Assembly: GCA_019058515.1 (NCBI GenBank)
Contig: JAHPYY010000218.1
Location: forward strand, 1 to 26,914
Length of the DNA stretch: 26,914 nucleotides
Source of the DNA: Promethearchaeota archaeon
Lineage (GTDB): Archaea > Asgardarchaeota > Lokiarchaeia > Sigynarchaeales > SOKP01
Direction of reading: 5' to 3'
The position numbers were made by a program, and so were the translations under genes. Under the pieces are notes generated by a model that saw only the letters and a list, made by a program, of their open reading frames with translations, searched no databases and was not told where the DNA came from. Below, in pieces: positions 7,719 through 16,134 of this stretch (position 1 is the stretch's first letter; every line of letters starts with the position of its first letter).

Positions 7719-8540
7719 TTAATATTGAATTTCTTTCAGTTTATTAGGTGGGATTCCTACCTCGCCCATTCCTCCGTCTACCGGAAAACAATGACCTGTT
7801 ATGTAATCCGAAGCGGAAGATGCTAAAAAGAGCACGAGATTAACTACATCTTCGACTGTCCCTATCCGTTGTAACGGTATGTTGACTTTTCCATCTCTCA
7901 TGGTCACTCGCATGGCTTCCTCGTCATTCAAATATACACCCGTAACATGAAATCCTGGAGCGATCGAATTAGCCGTAATATCTGGAGCTAAAGATTTTGC
8001 CAACAACTCTGTTAATGCGATAATTCCCACTTTAGTGATGCTGTACGCGGGAATTGACGAATCTACAACCACACCTGCACATGATGCGGTATTTATCATT
8101 TTGCCAGATAATTCTTCGTTTTCAAACTTTTGAGCTTTCATTTTCCTCCATAAGGCTCTTGCAACTAACCATTGCCCCTTCAAATTTACTCCCATTATTT
8201 TATCCCAATCTTCTTCCTTTACTCGTACAATAGACCTCCCATACGAAACTCCTATTCCCGCATTATTAAACAACACGAATACATTATCTAATTCCTTAAA
8301 AGCTTGCTTTCCCATGCTTTCCACTTGATCCGACTTAGAAACATCACAAACAATTGGTACTACCTTCCTCCCCGTTTTTTCTGCGACTTTTTCAGAGGTC
8401 TCTTTCAAGAGTTCTTCGTTAATGTCAACTAACACTAAATCGGCCCCTCTTTCGGCAAAAGCGTAAGCTACCCCTCTTCCAAAGCCCGATGCTCCACCAG
8501 TAATTACTGCTCCCTTTCCTTCTAAAAATTTCTCGACCAT
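7719..8540 (-). CDS. SDR family oxidoreductase (FabG/glucose-dehydrogenase-like)
   Basis: A 273-aa classical short-chain dehydrogenase. The nucleotide-binding motif is TGGASGFGRG (14-23) with VDI at 38-40, where the Asp suggests NAD(H) preference. NNAG is at 92-95, Asn119 in GVNLKGQ, Ser153 in NTASCAG and Tyr166-x3-Lys170 in YSITK. The C-terminal FPVDGGMG loop follows. It resembles 3-oxoacyl-ACP reductases and polyol/sugar dehydrogenases. The substrate cannot be fixed from motifs. It converges on threonine aldolase with only 35 nt between stops and has no same-strand partner closer than the interrupted DUF3604 gene upstream (its C-terminal stop is 265 nt away), so it is probably transcribed alone. 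Confidence 0.88.
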   Translation of the reverse strand: MVEKFLEGKGAVITGGASGFGRGVAYAFAERGADLVLVDINEELLKETSEKVAEKTGRKVVPIVCDVSKSDQVESMGKQAFKELDNVFVLFNNAGIGVSYGRSIVRVKEEDWDKIMGVNLKGQWLVARALWRKMKAQKFENEELSGKMINTASCAGVVVDSSIPAYSITKVGIIALTELLAKSLAPDITANSIAPGFHVTGVYLNDEEAMRVTMRDGKVNIPLQRIGTVEDVVNLVLFLASSASDYITGHCFPVDGGMGEVGIPPNKLKEIQY

Positions 8541-8805
8541 ATCAAAACACCATTATGTTCTTTTTAATTAAAGATAGACCCAACTTACCTTTTAAAAGTT
8601 TAATTTTTGAGATAAAATTAAAATTAGGTCTTGAAAAAGTAATTCAAAATATTGAAAGAGACACCACTCTTTTTCTTTTTTAGTAATTTATTTCCCATTT
8701 TTTGGAATATTCGACCCTCACGAAGACATTTGTACGCTATCAATCCAATTAGAAAGCCAATTAAAATTGTAACTCAATTCAAGTTCCTAACTTGGTTTAA
8801 TCAAA

Positions 8806-9591
8806 TCAATACTCAACCCAAATGGGTCCTGCATACGATGTCCTACCGTTTTCGCATATAACTCGAATTAAATAATAATCATATCCATCCGTGTTTAAAG
8901 CTTTTGGATCTATTGGATTGTCACTATAAGCGTTTACGAAATATTCACCGTTGATTTCTACGCAATAATCTTCATAAGAGGTACCAGTAATTGGTTCCGT
9001 GTCAAGAACTTCGATAAAAGCCAATGGAGAGGATACCTGAACAGATTTCCATAGGTTTCCGTTTTTAATGATTTCTATGGAGGCGTTCCAATTTGGTTCC
9101 CAATCACTTGTTATCGCAGCCGATTCGTGCATCAATCCCATAGGTGCCCCATCTTGAGCCAAAAAAACGCTAATTATTCGATGGTCAGTCTTATCGTTAG
9201 CAATTAAAGTTGAACCATCCCCTACATGCGTTCCATTTACGTTAAACAATAGCAGGGGACGACCGTGATCTGAATTCGCAAATATTCTCTGGTTTTCCAA
9301 TCCACTGAACACTCCTTCTCGAGTAAGGTTATCCGCAAACACTGCAGTAATTCCTCCAGGGTAAGGATGTTCGTCTCTTGTGTGCCAAAAACTATAAGGT
9401 CTTTGATGACCTACATAAGCTCTTGTGTGACTCAGACTATGACCTGGATGGCCGTCATGGTTATCTCCTGCAGCATACATAGTCATTTTATAGCCCATTG
9501 TAAATGCGTCTATAATAGAGGTTCCATATGTATATTCCGAAGGAGGATCGATCTCACCTCGGTAATTCAATTCGTGTCTTTGTTCAAACAA
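8806..9591 (-). CDS. DUF3604/PHP-type protein, C-terminal part (downstream of in-frame TAG)
   Basis: This open frame continues, without any shift, the frame of the gene at 9652-10929. The two are separated only by one TAG at 9654-9652, and the frame is open from 9651. The TTG at 9591 is just the first conventional start codon, not a believable gene start. Between the TAG and that codon the frame encodes NPKYVKLAEVTSVHGEC, matching the place where DUF3604 proteins carry a VEIYS-HGSSE-type segment. Further on, GDNHDGHPGH supplies conserved metal-site-like His/Asp residues, and the C-terminal half is beta-rich. Without readthrough or repair this half has no start and the metal site would be incomplete. 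Treat it with 9652-10929 as one gene of about 707 codons. Confidence 0.75.
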   Translation of the reverse strand: MFEQRHELNYRGEIDPPSEYTYGTSIIDAFTMGYKMTMYAAGDNHDGHPGHSLSHTRAYVGHQRPYSFWHTRDEHPYPGGITAVFADNLTREGVFSGLENQRIFANSDHGRPLLLFNVNGTHVGDGSTLIANDKTDHRIISVFLAQDGAPMGLMHESAAITSDWEPNWNASIEIIKNGNLWKSVQVSSPLAFIEVLDTEPITGTSYEDYCVEINGEYFVNAYSDNPIDPKALNTDGYDYYLIRVICENGRTSYAGPIWVEY

Positions 9592-9651
9592 GCATTCTCC
9601 GTGAACTGAGGTGACCTCAGCCAGCTTTACATATTTAGGGTTGATTTGTGT

Positions 9652-10929
9652 CTAATCTTGTGGATATGCTAATTTAGTTGTATGGTGGGGTAAGGCTAAC
9701 GCTCGATAACCCGTGTTATTAGTAAACTTATCTAGTGCATTCCATAGATCTTCGGTATTAGGAACCGTTAAATAAGAAAGAACTGGGTTCTTGAGAAGCT
9801 CATCTCTACTAAATATACAGATATAATGACCTGTTTCGACATTTGTCCATTCTATTCCATGAAAAGTAACAAATCTATTAGGTTCGTAAGCCATATTGGT
9901 ACTTGATTCCAATATATCAAGAGAAATCGGAGTGAATAGCATTATTTCACCATGATCTGTTAAAGCGGCATATTCAAGGCAAGCAATATAGTGAGCATAA
10001 TAATAAGAATGCTCGGCTGTACCCGTTCCATCAGAAAGCTCCGAATGACCGTGAATATCGCCCCATAAAATCATAGTGCTTAAGTTGGGAAAGTCTCCTA
10101 CGATTATAGGGTTACTATAATAATGTTCTTGAGTAAGTGAATCCTTAACAATGATATAATGGACTCCTGGAGTGCCAATTGACATGCTAAAAATGTGTTT
10201 TCCATTATCCTTTCCGTCCCTTTTCTCGTATGCAATATCAGAGCCGAACGATTGACCACTAAAGATATAAGCTGAAGGAAGTTCAAATAAGGTATTATCA
10301 ATTTCAGCTAACGATGCATAATCGAAAGATTGAATTGAAAACTCAACTCGCCCGCTATATGTTACGCTTAACCGTTCAAACGAGTCCCAAGCTTCTACGG
10401 TGATTTCAAATTGTTGACCCGTCTTCACTTTTGATGGTACATGAACCCATAATAGCTGAGTTTCATTATCAAACATAACACCTACATCTATACTTACGAC
10501 CGACCATAAAAGCGTAGGTATTATGATAATGACTATCTTTTTAAAAATCGCAATCATTGGAGGGATGGCTCTAACCTTACTTAGCAGATCAGTTATAAAA
10601 GTATTGAAAGAGGTTTTCTTTGTAAATATCAGAAATAGAATCCCATTTACAATAGGAGCTAAAATCATAAAACCTACTCCGAACCATATAGCTAGTTTTA
10701 GGGGAGCAAATCCCTTGTAAAAAAAGATAAATACCGTAACAAATCCAATGTATGCACCTAAACTTAATCCATTAATTTGCCAAATCTTATTTCTCAAAGC
10801 AATAAAATATACAACTCCAATCAGTAGCCCAATAAAACTAAAGAAGTACCAAAAGATCGAAATCGTCCCAATAAGGTAAACTCCTAAAAGCACGCAATTT
10901 GATAAGATTGACTTTTTATTGGCGTCCAT
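9652..10929 (-). CDS. Membrane-anchored DUF3604/PHP-type metallohydrolase, N-terminal part, ends at in-frame TAG
   Basis: A 425-aa segment. About four hydrophobic helices fill residues 10-115, and another (about 130-150, IVIIIIPTLLWSVVS) leads into an extracytoplasmic beta-rich domain. A PHP-like metal site then begins: WGDIHGHSELSDGTGT (289-304) with His293 and His295, followed by ALTDHGE and later ALPHHTTK. DUF3604 proteins are PHP-superfamily metal-dependent hydrolases of unknown substrate, and many are exported. Translation would stop at TAG (9654-9652) after YPQD. The same frame continues at once with the missing C-terminal third. From memory, relatives have Trp at about this point, so TGG to TAG by one base is the simplest explanation. 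The gene is divergent from the coiled-coil gene. Confidence 0.8.
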   Translation of the reverse strand: MDANKKSILSNCVLLGVYLIGTISIFWYFFSFIGLLIGVVYFIALRNKIWQINGLSLGAYIGFVTVFIFFYKGFAPLKLAIWFGVGFMILAPIVNGILFLIFTKKTSFNTFITDLLSKVRAIPPMIAIFKKIVIIIIPTLLWSVVSIDVGVMFDNETQLLWVHVPSKVKTGQQFEITVEAWDSFERLSVTYSGRVEFSIQSFDYASLAEIDNTLFELPSAYIFSGQSFGSDIAYEKRDGKDNGKHIFSMSIGTPGVHYIIVKDSLTQEHYYSNPIIVGDFPNLSTMILWGDIHGHSELSDGTGTAEHSYYYAHYIACLEYAALTDHGEIMLFTPISLDILESSTNMAYEPNRFVTFHGIEWTNVETGHYICIFSRDELLKNPVLSYLTVPNTEDLWNALDKFTNNTGYRALALPHHTTKLAYPQD

Positions 10930-11097
10930 ATTAGAAGTATTCGTTTTACTCTAATAAAAAGCTTAATCAATCTATGAAAAATTGTGGTTATGTAAAAGAT
11001 TGTATGAAATTGATAGAATAAAGTCTGAGAAAACCGTAAATTTAATTATCTTGTCAGTTTTAAAAATTAATATATAAAGATTTTGGTGAAATATTTC
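10930..11097. promoter_or_regulatory. Divergent intergenic promoter region with leaderless TATA box for the coiled-coil gene
   Basis: TATATAAA at 11071-11078 is centred about 23 nt before the ATG at 11098. This is the expected distance from an archaeal TATA box to the transcription start, so the coiled-coil gene is probably leaderless and begins at 11098 rather than at the TTG at 11083 or the GTG at 11086, which lie upstream of any likely transcript start. Confidence 0.55.
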
Positions 11098-12675
11098 ATG
11101 GATAAAGTTGTCCCATATTTAATCTCTTTAGACGAGCCTTTACCGGCAAGATCGAAAGCAACGCTCCTAAATGAAATTTCAATGGCTTTAGTAGAATCTA
11201 TTAGCGTATACGGCAAAAAAATCAACAAGTTTGGGAAAATAAATAAAATTGCAGCGTGTTTTTGGCCCATTCGATTAATACCGCTAAATGATACAAGAGC
11301 TTGTGTGTGTTCCTATCTTCTAAACACTCAAGAAAAATTAGATGTTGGGAGTTTTGCTACGGTACCGCCCCCTCCTGAAAATATTGTAAAAGGTGCTGAT
11401 CCAGTTACTTTTTTAGATTCCTTACAATCCTATAATTTAAATTATCTTAAAAAATCCAAAAATTACAAACGTAGTACCATAATACAAGAAGCGCTATTTA
11501 GTGTTTCGGAGATAGAATATTTCAGAAATTTCCTTTACAATAATTATAACCTTAGTACATTCACCGAGTCTTACTTCGAGTTAAGCGGTGATGCAATCGC
11601 AAAGAGCGTAGATCAAATTAAAATAATCCAAGAAGTCTACGATTTTGTGGGTCTTAAAGATGTAAACATGCTCGATGAGTACGGTGCATCGATTATTAAG
11701 TTGTGTGATAGGTGGATTTCGGAAGGTACTCGCGAAGCTGAAAAAATTCGAGGAACCACTGTGGATACTAAGGACGAGGATAACCAATTAGATCTCCTAA
11801 ATCGAGAACTTCAAGCTGAGAAAGAACGAAAAATTGAAAAATCTCAAGAGGAATTAATAAGAAGTGGTAAGTACAAAGTTCCAGACAAAACGGGTGAATT
11901 ATCAACAAGTTTATCCAGAGTAAGAAACGCAATTGAACGCCTTAAAAACGCAATTAGTCAAAAAGATTTGTTTTTACTCGATGAAGGAGTGAGAGATTTA
12001 GACCTACAGTATACTGATCTCGGGAAAGCCATAGATAGATACAAGAACGAGATTTATCAGCTTAAGAAAAATATGGATAGAGAATTATACGAATCGGAGA
12101 AAGCACGTCAAGCTAAAATTAGAGAAATTGAGAGAAAGATTTCGGAGGTTGAAAAACAGATCGAAGATAAACACGGACAATTGAGCAAGGATCTAAGTAG
12201 CGCTGAAAATATTATTGTTCAGATTCGCCAAGAAAAACAGTCTTGTCTCGATACGATCGAAGCTATTAAAGATGTAGAATTAACCAATGTACAAACATTC
12301 CTGAAAAATTACACGATCGAAATGAAAACTAAAAATGTTGTTGTTGGGATTCCTATATTCATATTTTACTTTGCAGACCCGAATACTAACAAGACCACTG
12401 AAAGAGCTCCAGTGATGCCCCTCTTGATCGACAAAGGAAAAGTAGTTAAATCTAAAATAACAGAAGGATTTAGAAAAAAATTAAGAGATCTGATGAATAA
12501 ATTTACTCCTGTCATTACGCTTGTCGAGACCGAAGGAGAAAAAGCTAATTTAATGGATATGAAAAATCTCGATACTCAGTTAGACGAATCAATAAACGAT
12601 CTTCGCATTCGAAAAGTCCTTAAAAAGAAAGAAGCTGAAAAGGCTAAAAATATCATAAATACCCTAATTTGGTAA
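11098..12675 (+). CDS. Unrecognised protein with long central coiled coil
   Basis: About 525 aa from the ATG at 11098; TTG 11083 is the longest in-frame start, but a TATA box argues for the ATG. I do not recognise the family. Residues 1-215 are mixed, with a Cys/Trp-containing patch (KIAACFWPIRLIPLND) and a proline run (TVPPPPEN). Residues about 220-395 are highly charged Glu/Lys/Arg-rich heptad-like helices in two blocks with a short break (KYKVPDKTGEL). Residues 400-525 form a compact domain starting with a hydrophobic strand region (NVVVGIPIFIFYF) and ending in a basic helix. No membrane span, ATPase P-loop or signal peptide is seen. The shape suggests a scaffold or cytoskeleton-associated soluble protein. 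The function is unknown. Confidence 0.8.
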   Translation: MDKVVPYLISLDEPLPARSKATLLNEISMALVESISVYGKKINKFGKINKIAACFWPIRLIPLNDTRACVCSYLLNTQEKLDVGSFATVPPPPENIVKGADPVTFLDSLQSYNLNYLKKSKNYKRSTIIQEALFSVSEIEYFRNFLYNNYNLSTFTESYFELSGDAIAKSVDQIKIIQEVYDFVGLKDVNMLDEYGASIIKLCDRWISEGTREAEKIRGTTVDTKDEDNQLDLLNRELQAEKERKIEKSQEELIRSGKYKVPDKTGELSTSLSRVRNAIERLKNAISQKDLFLLDEGVRDLDLQYTDLGKAIDRYKNEIYQLKKNMDRELYESEKARQAKIREIERKISEVEKQIEDKHGQLSKDLSSAENIIVQIRQEKQSCLDTIEAIKDVELTNVQTFLKNYTIEMKTKNVVVGIPIFIFYFADPNTNKTTERAPVMPLLIDKGKVVKSKITEGFRKKLRDLMNKFTPVITLVETEGEKANLMDMKNLDTQLDESINDLRIRKVLKKKEAEKAKNIINTLIW

Positions 12676-12676
12676 T

Positions 12677-12697
12677 TTTTCTTTATTTTTTTACTCT
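12677..12697 (+). terminator. T-rich putative terminator after the coiled-coil gene
   Basis: Immediately after the TAA the plus strand carries a run of five T, then CTTTA, then seven T. This matches archaeal oligo-T termination and separates the coiled-coil gene from the epimerase gene 84 nt downstream. Confidence 0.4.
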
Positions 12698-12759
12698 ACT
12701 TGTTTATGATTTAAATCTTACAAAGTTAGTTTATTTATTAACCAGATTAAGCTAAAATC

Positions 12760-13674
12760 ATGCCTAGAATCTTAATTACCGGGGCTACAGGATTTATTGG
12801 CTCTTGGCTGACGAGACACTATTTAGAAAAGCACTACGAAGTCATAGCTCACGGTAGTTCAAGGGCTTCTGTTTTCAAATTAAAATCCTCCTTAGAGCAA
12901 AAAAAGGTAAATATAGATTCGTTAATGCTCTGGAATCAAGATTTCCTCGAAAAAGAGTGGAATTGGGAGGTATTTGGCGAAAAAATTGACGCCATTATTC
13001 ATACGGCAGCAGCAACGAGAGTACGAGAAGGTACTATTGATAACTATGAAAGATATTTTCAATTAAATGTAGTTGCTCCTAACTATCTTGCGAAGAAAGC
13101 TTTAGATAACGATGTGTCTCATTTTGTTCACCTTTCAACCGGACAAGTCTTTGGACTTCAAGATGCCTTTCCAATTTCTGAAAGTTCAGAGAAGCGTCCG
13201 ATTAACTTATATGGGATTACTAAGCTAATAGGTGAACGCGTAGTGGAAAGTATAGGGATGCTTGGTCTAAGCTACACCATTGTTCGCCCGTTTTCGGTAT
13301 ACGGAGAAGGTCATTTCAATATTATTTCTATTATTTACGATAAGCTCCAAAATAATCAAATTATTCAAGTTTTTGGAGACGGAACCCAATCTAGAGCTTT
13401 TTCACATGTTTTGGACTTCTGTTCTGCAGTAGATGCAATTTTATTTAATAAAAAGTGTTTTGGCGAAGCCTATAATCTATCGGGACCAATGGAATATTCA
13501 GTTATTGACATTATCAAGTTGCTCGCTAATAAACTATCAAAAAAGCCCCAAATCGAGTATAAAAAAGGTCTTGTGAATGAATTGAAAAGAAATATCGCTA
13601 GCCTCGAAAAAATAGAAAAACTTGGATTTACTCCTAAGTATACCTTGGAAGAGTATATAAAAAACGAGATATGA
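12760..13674 (+). CDS. NAD-dependent epimerase/dehydratase (extended SDR)
   Basis: A 304-aa extended SDR. The N-terminal dinucleotide motif is TGATGFIGSW (7-16), HTAAAT (81-86) lines the cofactor, HLSTGQVFG (124-132) contains the catalytic Ser/Thr, and Tyr151-x3-Lys155 lies in LYGITKLIGE. RPFSVYGEGH and FGDGTQSRAFSHVLD follow in the positions typical of UDP-glucose 4-epimerase or dTDP-glucose dehydratase relatives. It lacks obvious features fixing the sugar. It could act in nucleotide-sugar conversion for glycan or S-layer glycosylation, but no glycosyltransferase genes are beside it. Same strand as the flanking coiled-coil and aminotransferase genes, with 84 and 117 nt gaps. Confidence 0.88.
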   Translation: MPRILITGATGFIGSWLTRHYLEKHYEVIAHGSSRASVFKLKSSLEQKKVNIDSLMLWNQDFLEKEWNWEVFGEKIDAIIHTAAATRVREGTIDNYERYFQLNVVAPNYLAKKALDNDVSHFVHLSTGQVFGLQDAFPISESSEKRPINLYGITKLIGERVVESIGMLGLSYTIVRPFSVYGEGHFNIISIIYDKLQNNQIIQVFGDGTQSRAFSHVLDFCSAVDAILFNKKCFGEAYNLSGPMEYSVIDIIKLLANKLSKKPQIEYKKGLVNELKRNIASLEKIEKLGFTPKYTLEEYIKNEI

Positions 13675-13791
13675 TTAACAAGGATTAATGAAATTCCCAT
13701 AACCTTCCCAATAATAACTTTACCAAGAATTATAAGCCATGTGGAATATCTCTAATTAGTTTTAAAATTAATCACTTTCATTGGTCTAAAT

Positions 13792-15051
13792 ATGCCTACT
13801 TCAAAAGAAATTATTGAAATGGATTTAAAATATGGTGCTCATAATTATCACCCTATCCCTGTGGTGATCTCTAAAGCCGAAGGGATATGGGTATATGATC
13901 CTGAGGGAAATAAGTATTTAGATTGCTTATCAGCGTATTCTAGTCAAAATACTGGGCATAGACACCCTGAAATCATCAAGACTCTAAAAGAACAAGCAGA
14001 TAAAGTTACTTTAACCTCAAGAGCGTTTCATAACGACATAATGGGACCTTTTTTAAAAAAATTGTGCGAGATAGTTGGTCCCCATGTTAACGATCCTAAA
14101 AACTTGGGAATTATGGCGCTCCCTATGAACACAGGAGCAGAAGCCGTAGAAACAGGGTTAAAGGTCGCTAGAGCTTGGGGATATATTAAAAAAAGTATCC
14201 CCAAAAACGAGGCTGTTATAATTGCTTGTAGAGGAAACTTCCATGGAAGGACCATAACAATTGTCACTCTTAGTACTGATATCCAGCATGGTAGATATTA
14301 TGGAAATTATGGACCCTTTACTCCCGGATTTAAGGTGATCCCCTATGGTGAAGCTCAACAATTAGAAGACACGATACTTGAAGTCGGTCCTGAACGCGTA
14401 GCAGCATTTATCTTCGAACCAATTCAAGGAGAAGCCGGAGTAAAAGTCCCTCCTGAAGGATTTCTTAAAAGGGCGAGAGAAATCTGCTCGAAATATAATG
14501 TTCTTATGATGGCAGACGAGATACAGACTGGATTTTGTAGGACTGGCAGATTATTTGCGTGTGATCACGAAGATGTCAAACCTGACATGTTTCTCCTAGG
14601 CAAAGCTCTTGGAGGAGGAGTCTACCCTGTATCTGCAGTAGTAACAAATCAAGATATCATTGGACCTGAGGTTATAACACCTGGAGTTCACGGAAGTACT
14701 TTTGGTGGAAATCCTCTTGGAGCTGCGGTAGCAATGAAAGCGCTCGACATTCTTATCGACGATCATTTATCTAAACGTGCTGAAGACATGGGCTCGTACT
14801 TTATTGAAGGATTGAGAAAAATTGCGGCTAAGGATACAATTGTGCCCGTGAAAGAGGTAAGAGGCAAGGGACTCCTTATTGCTATCGAGTTCACTTCTGA
14901 TGCACGACACATCGTAGAATTACTAAAAGACAACGGAATATTAGCAAAAGAAACGCACTCCACGACTATTCGTTTCGCTCCTCCGTTAATAATTGCCAAA
15001 CACGATGTTGATTGGGCGCTCTCGGTAATTGAAAAAGTGCTTGTAAAGTAA
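13792..15051 (+). CDS. rocD: Ornithine aminotransferase (class III, PLP)
   Basis: A 419-aa class III aminotransferase that moves the delta-amino group of L-ornithine to 2-oxoglutarate, giving glutamate 5-semialdehyde and glutamate. The ornithine-specific N-terminal block YGAHNYHPIPVV (14-25) closely matches eukaryotic and bacterial OAT. Other motifs are MNTGAEAVE (112-120), the cofactor-stacking Phe150-His151-Gly152, EPIQGEAGV (209-217), the pyridine Asp242 in ADEIQTGF and the Schiff-base Lys271 in LLGKALGGG. It is convergent with carbamate kinase (27 nt between stops), at the edge of the arginine/ornithine gene group. In that setting a catabolic direction, ornithine to semialdehyde, is likely. 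Its product could feed P5C/proline chemistry or be oxidised to glutamate. Confidence 0.92.
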   Translation: MPTSKEIIEMDLKYGAHNYHPIPVVISKAEGIWVYDPEGNKYLDCLSAYSSQNTGHRHPEIIKTLKEQADKVTLTSRAFHNDIMGPFLKKLCEIVGPHVNDPKNLGIMALPMNTGAEAVETGLKVARAWGYIKKSIPKNEAVIIACRGNFHGRTITIVTLSTDIQHGRYYGNYGPFTPGFKVIPYGEAQQLEDTILEVGPERVAAFIFEPIQGEAGVKVPPEGFLKRAREICSKYNVLMMADEIQTGFCRTGRLFACDHEDVKPDMFLLGKALGGGVYPVSAVVTNQDIIGPEVITPGVHGSTFGGNPLGAAVAMKALDILIDDHLSKRAEDMGSYFIEGLRKIAAKDTIVPVKEVRGKGLLIAIEFTSDARHIVELLKDNGILAKETHSTTIRFAPPLIIAKHDVDWALSVIEKVLVK

Positions 15052-15061
15052 CTTTTTTTTA
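15052..15061 (+). terminator. Oligo-T run between convergent rocD and arcC
   Basis: Eight consecutive T follow the rocD stop codon (CTTTTTTTT), a plausible archaeal termination signal in a 27-nt convergent gap. Confidence 0.35.
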
Positions 15062-15078
15062 AATTCGATGGCGAAAGT

Positions 15079-15999
15079 TTAGTTAGTTTTATCGATGTAG
15101 AAGTGCGTTCCTGATTTCCCTTCTAACGCTTCTATTATTTTCTCTATACTCGTAATAATTGCCTGTTCTCCACCCGATTCGAGAAAATTTATTACGGCTT
15201 CAACTTTTGGGCCCATACTACCTGGTGGAAAGTGCCCTTGTTTCATATATTCCTTAGCTTCAGTTGTTGAGACTCTGTCTAAATAATGGTAATCAACTCT
15301 ACCATAATTTAACGCAACTTTTTCTATATCCGTTGCAATAATGAGAATCTTTGCGCCAATTTGCTCAGCTAATTTAGCGCTCGCTAGGTCTTTGTCTATA
15401 ACGGCTTCCACACCCATAAATCGATCCTTTTTCTTTATAACTGGGATTCCTCCGCCACCGCAAGCTATCACAATAAAGTTTTCCTCGATTAGCTTTTTGA
15501 TTTCCTTCCATTGGACTATTCTCAAGGGCTTGGGGGAAGGCACCACTCTCCTCCAACCATTTGAAGTTTTTACATATCCCTTTCTTTTCCTTTTGTACAA
15601 TGGTCCGATTGGTTTAGTCGGGTGTTTAAACGCCCGATCTTCAAGATCTACTTCCACATAAGTCAACACAGTAAGAAAGTACTTATCAAGGTCCAAGCCT
15701 CTTCTCATCAATTCTTCGTCTAAAGTCGACTCAATTAAAAATCCGATTTGTCCTTGCGTTTCCGCCACTAGGATCTGCAAGGGCATTGTGGTTACTTCAG
15801 TGGTAGCTTCTTGTTGAAGCAAAAGGTTTCCTACTTGAGGTCCATTGCCGTGGGTTATGACTACCGAATACGATTGGTTCGAAAGTTCTGCGATTTGTTT
15901 TATAGGGGCTCTTAGGTTGTTCCTCATCTCGTCTGTGGTTCCTCTCTCTCCCGGCTTAATTAACGCATTTCCTCCGAGCGCAATCACTATCGTCTTCAC
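15079..15999 (-). CDS. arcC: Carbamate kinase
   Basis: A 306-aa amino-acid-kinase-fold enzyme that transfers phosphate from carbamoyl phosphate to ADP, yielding ATP, ammonia and CO2. Family motifs in order: ALGGNALIKPGERGT (7-21), VVITHGNGPQVGNLL (46-60), CGGGGIPV in the middle (substrate/nucleotide region), and PPGSMGPKVEAV near the C-terminus. Length is standard. The start codon is GTG (15999-15997), with a TATA-like run at 16041-16050 that would give a transcript start near 16020. It is the last gene of the minus-strand array headed by the aldehyde oxidoreductase and directly follows the carbamoyltransferase, the usual partner in the arginine deiminase pathway. No deiminase gene is in the window. 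Confidence 0.95.
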   Translation of the reverse strand: MKTIVIALGGNALIKPGERGTTDEMRNNLRAPIKQIAELSNQSYSVVITHGNGPQVGNLLLQQEATTEVTTMPLQILVAETQGQIGFLIESTLDEELMRRGLDLDKYFLTVLTYVEVDLEDRAFKHPTKPIGPLYKRKRKGYVKTSNGWRRVVPSPKPLRIVQWKEIKKLIEENFIVIACGGGGIPVIKKKDRFMGVEAVIDKDLASAKLAEQIGAKILIIATDIEKVALNYGRVDYHYLDRVSTTEAKEYMKQGHFPPGSMGPKVEAVINFLESGGEQAIITSIEKIIEALEGKSGTHFYIDKTN

Positions 16000-16040
16000 A
16001 AGAACAACCTTAAATCGTATTAAGATATCTAGAAAAAATA

Positions 16041-16050
16041 AATATATATA
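16041..16050 (-). promoter_or_regulatory. TATA-like box for carbamate kinase
   Basis: AATATATATA (reads TATATATATT on the minus strand), about 46 nt before the GTG start. It predicts a transcript start near 16020 and a leader of about 20 nt, so arcC may be transcribed independently as well as from upstream. Confidence 0.4.
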
Positions 16051-16134
16051 GCGTGTAATTTAAAATTTTGCCCATCTGTGAAGAAGAAACTCAAAAAAAT
16101 GATTTGAGAGAAAAAGATGTTAAAGGTATTATTT

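Noticed and set aside
8652..8861. Plus-strand 69-aa ORF
   Set aside because: Overlaps the end of the DUF3604 gene antisense, has no family-like features or supporting start signal.
9652..9654. Pyrrolysine recoding of all TAG codons
   Set aside because: TAG ends at least four other genes here at sensible C-termini (5594, 17140, 20454, 25134), and readthrough there would add only short or meaningless tails. No pyl genes are visible. Kept only as a minor alternative for the DUF3604 gene.
11083..11097. TTG/GTG start for the coiled-coil protein
   Set aside because: The TATA box at 11071-11078 places transcription start close to the ATG at 11098, so upstream codons would not be transcribed.
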